From Oscillospiraceae bacterium (GTDB lineage: Bacteria; Bacillota; Clostridia; UBA1381): 10,140 nucleotides of DNA. Both the position numbers and the translations under genes were made by a program. The notes under the pieces are model-generated. The model searched no databases. It worked only from the letters and a program-made list of their open reading frames with translations, and had not been told where the DNA came from. Below are positions 7,901 through 10,140 of the stretch, piece by piece (position 1 is the first letter of the stretch; each line of letters starts with the position of its first letter). The stretch covers positions 1-10,140 of the forward strand of contig SVKH01000051.1 of NCBI GenBank assembly GCA_015068545.1, read 5' to 3'.

Positions 7901-7945
7901 GATGGTGACGTAGTAGATATCTTCATAGAATATCCTGAAATGTAA
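4934..7945 (+). CDS. Large secreted protein of unknown function with beta-rich repeat modules
   Basis: 1003 residues, intact. Residues 1-27 form a signal peptide, cleaved probably after PVSA. Residues of about 30-265 look like a concanavalin/LamG-like beta sandwich (alternating beta strands, ending TLFDNVYAKKLG), a fold common in extracellular carbohydrate-binding parts; this is inference from pattern only. Residues of about 286-355 resemble the C-terminal domain of the LRR protein at 490-2763: an IIATADYD strand, LLEVE, then KKLFIWDSQTMQPYF. From about 370 on I see five or six loosely repeated beta-strand modules with phrases such as YDLVLDPFGRIVDG (597-610), KVTLLLEDGTTATYEIS (632-648) and IQLVNGVVTEVTGSSITFG (881-899). 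I see no catalytic motif, SLH domain, LPXTG motif or C-terminal membrane helix. It could be a surface-layer or matrix component, or a polysaccharide-binding protein. The start is supported by AGGAGG and a strong promoter. Confidence 0.85.
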   Translation: MRNTKKIISLLIALAMLTAGITIPVSAATNTPLFLIRDTIDSYKSGISVTGTGYGNSIPLINGVWETSAILGGTGSLNSYGTYTLGFTGRNTVIGLTPSTESDGNQCVLNLTKDIENAENYTYSVDMKMNNNLAGIRLANTLVDNIYYELALTTDDSSSQARFSKVRNALYDTPIHPEDFLYVDYSESKSISPDHWLTLSLSKKENTFYWLVSDKTTGQTLFNGSYEDASPFFKGIGKLQLFSCCVGNSPDLTLFDNVYAKKLGSVLYKADGDTTIEVSWINSGNKAPIIATADYDEQDRLLEVETFDNVILDNSISDGEIGYLFCKAPFNSSAAYKKLFIWDSQTMQPYFDTPTFESAELAPYNVPAEYYVHQFNRATTFIKGGGILFTNGETIDVSPDAKLYINEYEYTAQEISDEILDKFLGNAQGNICFKKSTLSSSQYDRIYIDYYIVGTVNSVIYADDKTTVTFTPVADDSISPELNITAPITITVTDTAIEDGLSNIYAERNSRQISLNQLCDNDIIAVYTNYEALVNSTDYTITNPAEMTVLATNKTIQGMVVDYDNDLGTYTVGETTYKYVGFDFNSTQRELFIATTYDLVLDPFGRIVDGTVVVILNKFAIIERTSTSGEEKVTLLLEDGTTATYEISARGNLNSASAVDAFIMNVGNKKPPQDRVVTYKIRSDNTVVLNTLDANSRTNLVDKEYNPNTCKLGSVTITDEVKMIDASNYVRNISEYSKFDASELKPKVQYTAYAYKTGDVYSFIILSALGKTFTEDSRFAVVTRTPSNKIYDGASCMGTEVLYKGEHITLYWDTTVAPTHTDGTPINEGDVMFFTTDADGYVSDSYKIYDRQDAVFSSTIPESEIDITAWSEGFADSTANIQLVNGVVTEVTGSSITFGVIENGVIDGNTYDDPTGTKGMYTFGITDECNAYMFDGADGSPRDYQKYSTTYSLDIVGSDLIEQVVDGVVQDCVYDVATSTIHNAVAMIVDGDVVDIFIEYPEM

Positions 7946-7958
7946 ATTACCACAAAAT

Positions 7959-7979
7959 AGCTGATATCTTTACTCAGCT
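7959..7979. other. Small hairpin after the secreted protein gene
   Basis: AGCTGA (7959-7964) and TCAGCT (7974-7979) form a six-base-pair stem with a nine-base loop, 13 bases after the stop codon and just before the main terminator. It may protect the mRNA end or be incidental. Confidence 0.35.
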
Positions 7980-7986
7980 GCCAAGC

Positions 7987-8025
7987 AAAAAAGGCATAGC
8001 CACTAAATTGTGACTATGCCTTTTT
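7987..8025. terminator. Bidirectional intrinsic terminator between convergent genes
   Basis: AAAAAGGCATAGCCAC pairs with GTGACTATGCCTTTTT around the loop TAAATT, with one C-A mismatch on the + strand that becomes a G-T pair in the - strand RNA. Each direction ends in a run of at least five Ts. It serves both the secreted protein gene (ending 7945) and murG (ending 8035). Confidence 0.92.
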
Positions 8026-8034
8026 AATATCTTA

Positions 8035-9135
8035 CTATTTAATTATCTTCGTTACTATATTATAGATTTCCTCCAGAGCATTTACCTTTGCTATCTTGCC
8101 TGCATTTTTGCCCATCTTGGCAAGGTACGTGCTATCCTTTGTAAGCTCCTCTATCTTGCTGTACAAAAGCTCATCGGTAAGCATATCCTCGGTAATTACC
8201 ACCGCTGCTTCCTGTTTTTCCAGTTCTCTTGCGTTTTGTTCCTGATGGTTCCTAACCACATTAGGTGACGGAATAAGCACCGATGCTTTGGAAAGAGCAC
8301 ATATTTCCGATACTGTGATAGCTCCGGCACGAGATACCACAACATCCGCAGCAGCCATTACACTGCTCATATTATTGATGTACGGTACCACCTTAATATC
8401 ATCACCAAGGAAAATGCCGGCTTTTTCTATTTCCGCCATAACCTTTTGGTAGTTTCGGTCTCCTGTGCCGAATATAAGTGAAAAAGCATTAGTCTGGGAC
8501 AGCTTTTTTATCACCCCAAGCATTGTATTATTTATTTTTTCAGCACCAAGACTGCCACCGAAAACAAGTACATATGGCTTTTCCTCCAGTCCCAATTCCT
8601 GTCTGGCAGTTTCTTTGTTTGCCTTTAAAATCTCAGGTCTTATCGGATTGCCTGTTACCACGCATTTTTCCTTATTTTTCATGTAGGATACTGTTTCGTC
8701 AAAACTGACAGCAACATAATCCACATACTTTTCTGCACCTCTTACAGTAAGCCCCGGATACACATTCTGCTCGTGGATTATAGATGGAATGCCCAGCTTC
8801 TTTGCTGCCATAAGCACTGGACCTGAAACATATCCTCCCGTTGCCACCACAGCATCGGGCTTAAATTCCTTTAGAATACGCCTGCAGTCCATTTTGGATT
8901 TTTGCAGTTTGCAGATTACCGACACATTTTTTAAAAGATGCTTTCGGTCGAAACCACATATATCAATATACTTGATTTTATATCCCGCAGACGGAACTAA
9001 CTTTGTTTCCAGTCCTTTTTTTGTGCCTATAAACAAAGCCTCAAAATCTTCGGATTTTTCCTTCATGTACTCAGCAACAGAAAGTGCAGGATTTATGTGC
9101 CCTGCCGTACCGCCGCCGGCAAACAGAATTTTCAT
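8035..9135 (-). CDS. murG: Undecaprenyl-diphospho-muramoylpentapeptide GlcNAc transferase (MurG)
   Basis: A 366-residue GT28-family enzyme on the inner face of the membrane. It adds GlcNAc from UDP-GlcNAc to lipid I, making lipid II for peptidoglycan. Full length. Visible: the first glycine loop GGGTAGH (7-13), the second, ATGGYVSGP (98-106), the acceptor-side HEQN (121-124), GGSLGA (193-198) opening the C-terminal Rossmann domain, and the UDP-GlcNAc-binding stretch RAGAITVSE (269-277) with NHQEQNA (296-302). The SD GAGAGG (9143-9148) overlaps the ftsW stop codon, and only 12 bases separate the genes, so the two are co-transcribed and probably translationally coupled. A strong terminator follows, so murG is the last gene of this transcript. 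Confidence 0.97.
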   Translation of the reverse strand: MKILFAGGGTAGHINPALSVAEYMKEKSEDFEALFIGTKKGLETKLVPSAGYKIKYIDICGFDRKHLLKNVSVICKLQKSKMDCRRILKEFKPDAVVATGGYVSGPVLMAAKKLGIPSIIHEQNVYPGLTVRGAEKYVDYVAVSFDETVSYMKNKEKCVVTGNPIRPEILKANKETARQELGLEEKPYVLVFGGSLGAEKINNTMLGVIKKLSQTNAFSLIFGTGDRNYQKVMAEIEKAGIFLGDDIKVVPYINNMSSVMAAADVVVSRAGAITVSEICALSKASVLIPSPNVVRNHQEQNARELEKQEAAVVITEDMLTDELLYSKIEELTKDSTYLAKMGKNAGKIAKVNALEEIYNIVTKIIK

Positions 9136-9147
9136 ATTAAAACCTCT

Positions 9148-10140
9148 CTACGACAAATTTTTGGTGGAATACCGTGATACATTCAGCACTATTCCCATTT
9201 GGGCAAGCAGAATCATAATCGCAGTTCCGCCATAGCTGAAGAATGGCAGGGAAACACCTGTGTTCGGTACTGTTGATGTTGCAACCGCTATATTCAAAAT
9301 AGTCTGAACGGCTATCTGAGTCATTATGCCCACAACTGTCAATAGTCCGAATTTATCCGGTGCTTCCATAGCTATTTTTATACCTCTTATCACCAGCCCT
9401 GCAAACAGAGCAATGATGAATCCTGCACCTATAAGTCCAAGCTCTTCGCATACTATGGAGAATATAAAATCATTATACGGTTCCGGCAAGTAGGAGAATT
9501 TTTGCACGCTTTGCCCTAGACCTTTGCCAAAAATACCGCCTGAGCCTATGGCGTAAAGTGACTGAATTGTCTGATAACCTGATCCTTGCTTGTCTGAGAA
9601 TGGATTTACAAAACTTGCCATTCTAGCCCATCTTACAGGGTCCAAAAGTCTGATAGCTCCCCATCCGACCAATCCTACCGAAGCCAGCGAAAATCCTACC
9701 ACGCTCAATCTTGCACCGCCTACCACCAGCAGGCAAAGTGCTATACTGCATATAACTATGGTACCGCTAAGATGGGTTTCTGCCAACATCAAAACAGCGA
9801 TAATACCCACCCATATAGCGGAACGCATAAGGTCTTTAGTGTTCTTTAGATTGTACCGTTTTTCCTCTATCAAAAGAGCATAGAACATAGCAACAGAGAG
9901 CTTCGCAAGCTCAGAAGGCTGGAAATTCATAAATCCAAGATTTATCCAACGCCTTGATCCGTTTAAAGATACGCCTATAATGGGCAGGAACACCAAAAAC
10001 AGCAATACTCCACATATCACATAAAACAGATTTACATAAGGCTTAAACCTTTTATAGTCTATATTGGCAAATATGAACATTAACACAAAGCCTACCGCCA
10101 CAAATGCAAACTGCCTTATGAAGAAATAGTAGCTATTCTT
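9148..10140 (-). CDS. ftsW: SEDS peptidoglycan polymerase FtsW/SpoVE (N-terminus cut by window end)
   Basis: The visible 330 residues lack about the first 40-60 of a typical 370-400; the frame stays open to the right edge (KNSYYFFIRQFAF precedes the internal GTG at 10099-10101, which is not the true start). SEDS proteins polymerise glycan strands from lipid II, with a class B PBP as cross-linking partner. Visible: several hydrophobic membrane segments, the signature NGSRRWINLGFMNFQPSELAK, the extracellular-loop stretch GSGYQTIQSLYAIGSGGIFG, LPEPYNDFIFSIVCEELG and the C-terminal LPFFSYGGTA. LPEPYNDFIF and the position directly before murG fit FtsW or the sporulation paralogue SpoVE; I cannot separate these two. 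RodA is less likely because of the dcw gene order. Confidence 0.93.
   Translation of the reverse strand, partial: KNSYYFFIRQFAFVAVGFVLMFIFANIDYKRFKPYVNLFYVICGVLLFLVFLPIIGVSLNGSRRWINLGFMNFQPSELAKLSVAMFYALLIEEKRYNLKNTKDLMRSAIWVGIIAVLMLAETHLSGTIVICSIALCLLVVGGARLSVVGFSLASVGLVGWGAIRLLDPVRWARMASFVNPFSDKQGSGYQTIQSLYAIGSGGIFGKGLGQSVQKFSYLPEPYNDFIFSIVCEELGLIGAGFIIALFAGLVIRGIKIAMEAPDKFGLLTVVGIMTQIAVQTILNIAVATSTVPNTGVSLPFFSYGGTAIMILLAQMGIVLNVSRYSTKNLS

Noticed and set aside
8789..9235. 148-codon open frame opposite murG and the end of ftsW
   Set aside because: It overlaps two well-supported genes and their junction, and has no ribosome binding site or recognisable motif.

Overview
The window looks like chromosome from a low-GC, Gram-positive anaerobe, most likely a member of the Clostridia. 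The gene families, the strong AGGAGG-type ribosome binding sites, the classical sigma-A promoters, the BspA-like leucine-rich repeat protein and the ftsW/spoVE-murG order all point that way. I cannot name a genus from the sequence alone.

Layout from left to right. (1) Positions 2-316 (+) are the 3' end of a MetI-type ABC methionine permease. It is followed by a short out-of-frame stretch (about 313-464) that resembles the N-terminus of a lost substrate-binding protein gene, and by a hairpin that may end the transcript. (2) Positions 490-2763 (-) encode a secreted protein of 757 residues built from about 22 leucine-rich repeats of the BspA/LRR_5 type. (3) Positions 2795-3168 hold no gene. They hold three tandem copies of a 122-124 bp palindromic element. 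The oldest-looking copy has drifted to high AT, yet base pairing in its stems is kept. (4) Positions 3173-4642 (-) are guaB, IMP dehydrogenase, with its own promoter. (5) Positions 4934-7945 (+) encode a secreted protein of 1003 residues of unknown function, divergent from guaB and with its own consensus promoter. (6) A bidirectional terminator at 7987-8025 separates it from convergent murG (8035-9135, -) and the partial ftsW/spoVE (9148-10140, -), the end of a division and cell-wall (dcw) cluster that enters from the right edge.

How the genes fit together: the two right-hand genes act in peptidoglycan synthesis. MurG makes lipid II and the FtsW/SpoVE SEDS protein polymerises it. guaB makes XMP for guanine nucleotides, and metI takes up methionine; both are housekeeping functions. 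The two large secreted proteins are surface or extracellular accessory proteins. They appear to share one beta-rich domain, at the C-terminus of the repeat protein and in the middle of the 1003-residue protein.

The most unusual element is the tandem palindromic array at 2795-3168. Substitutions between its copies fall almost entirely at paired positions and include at least one full compensatory change. I found no CRISPR array, tRNA, rRNA, transposase gene or recognisable defence system.
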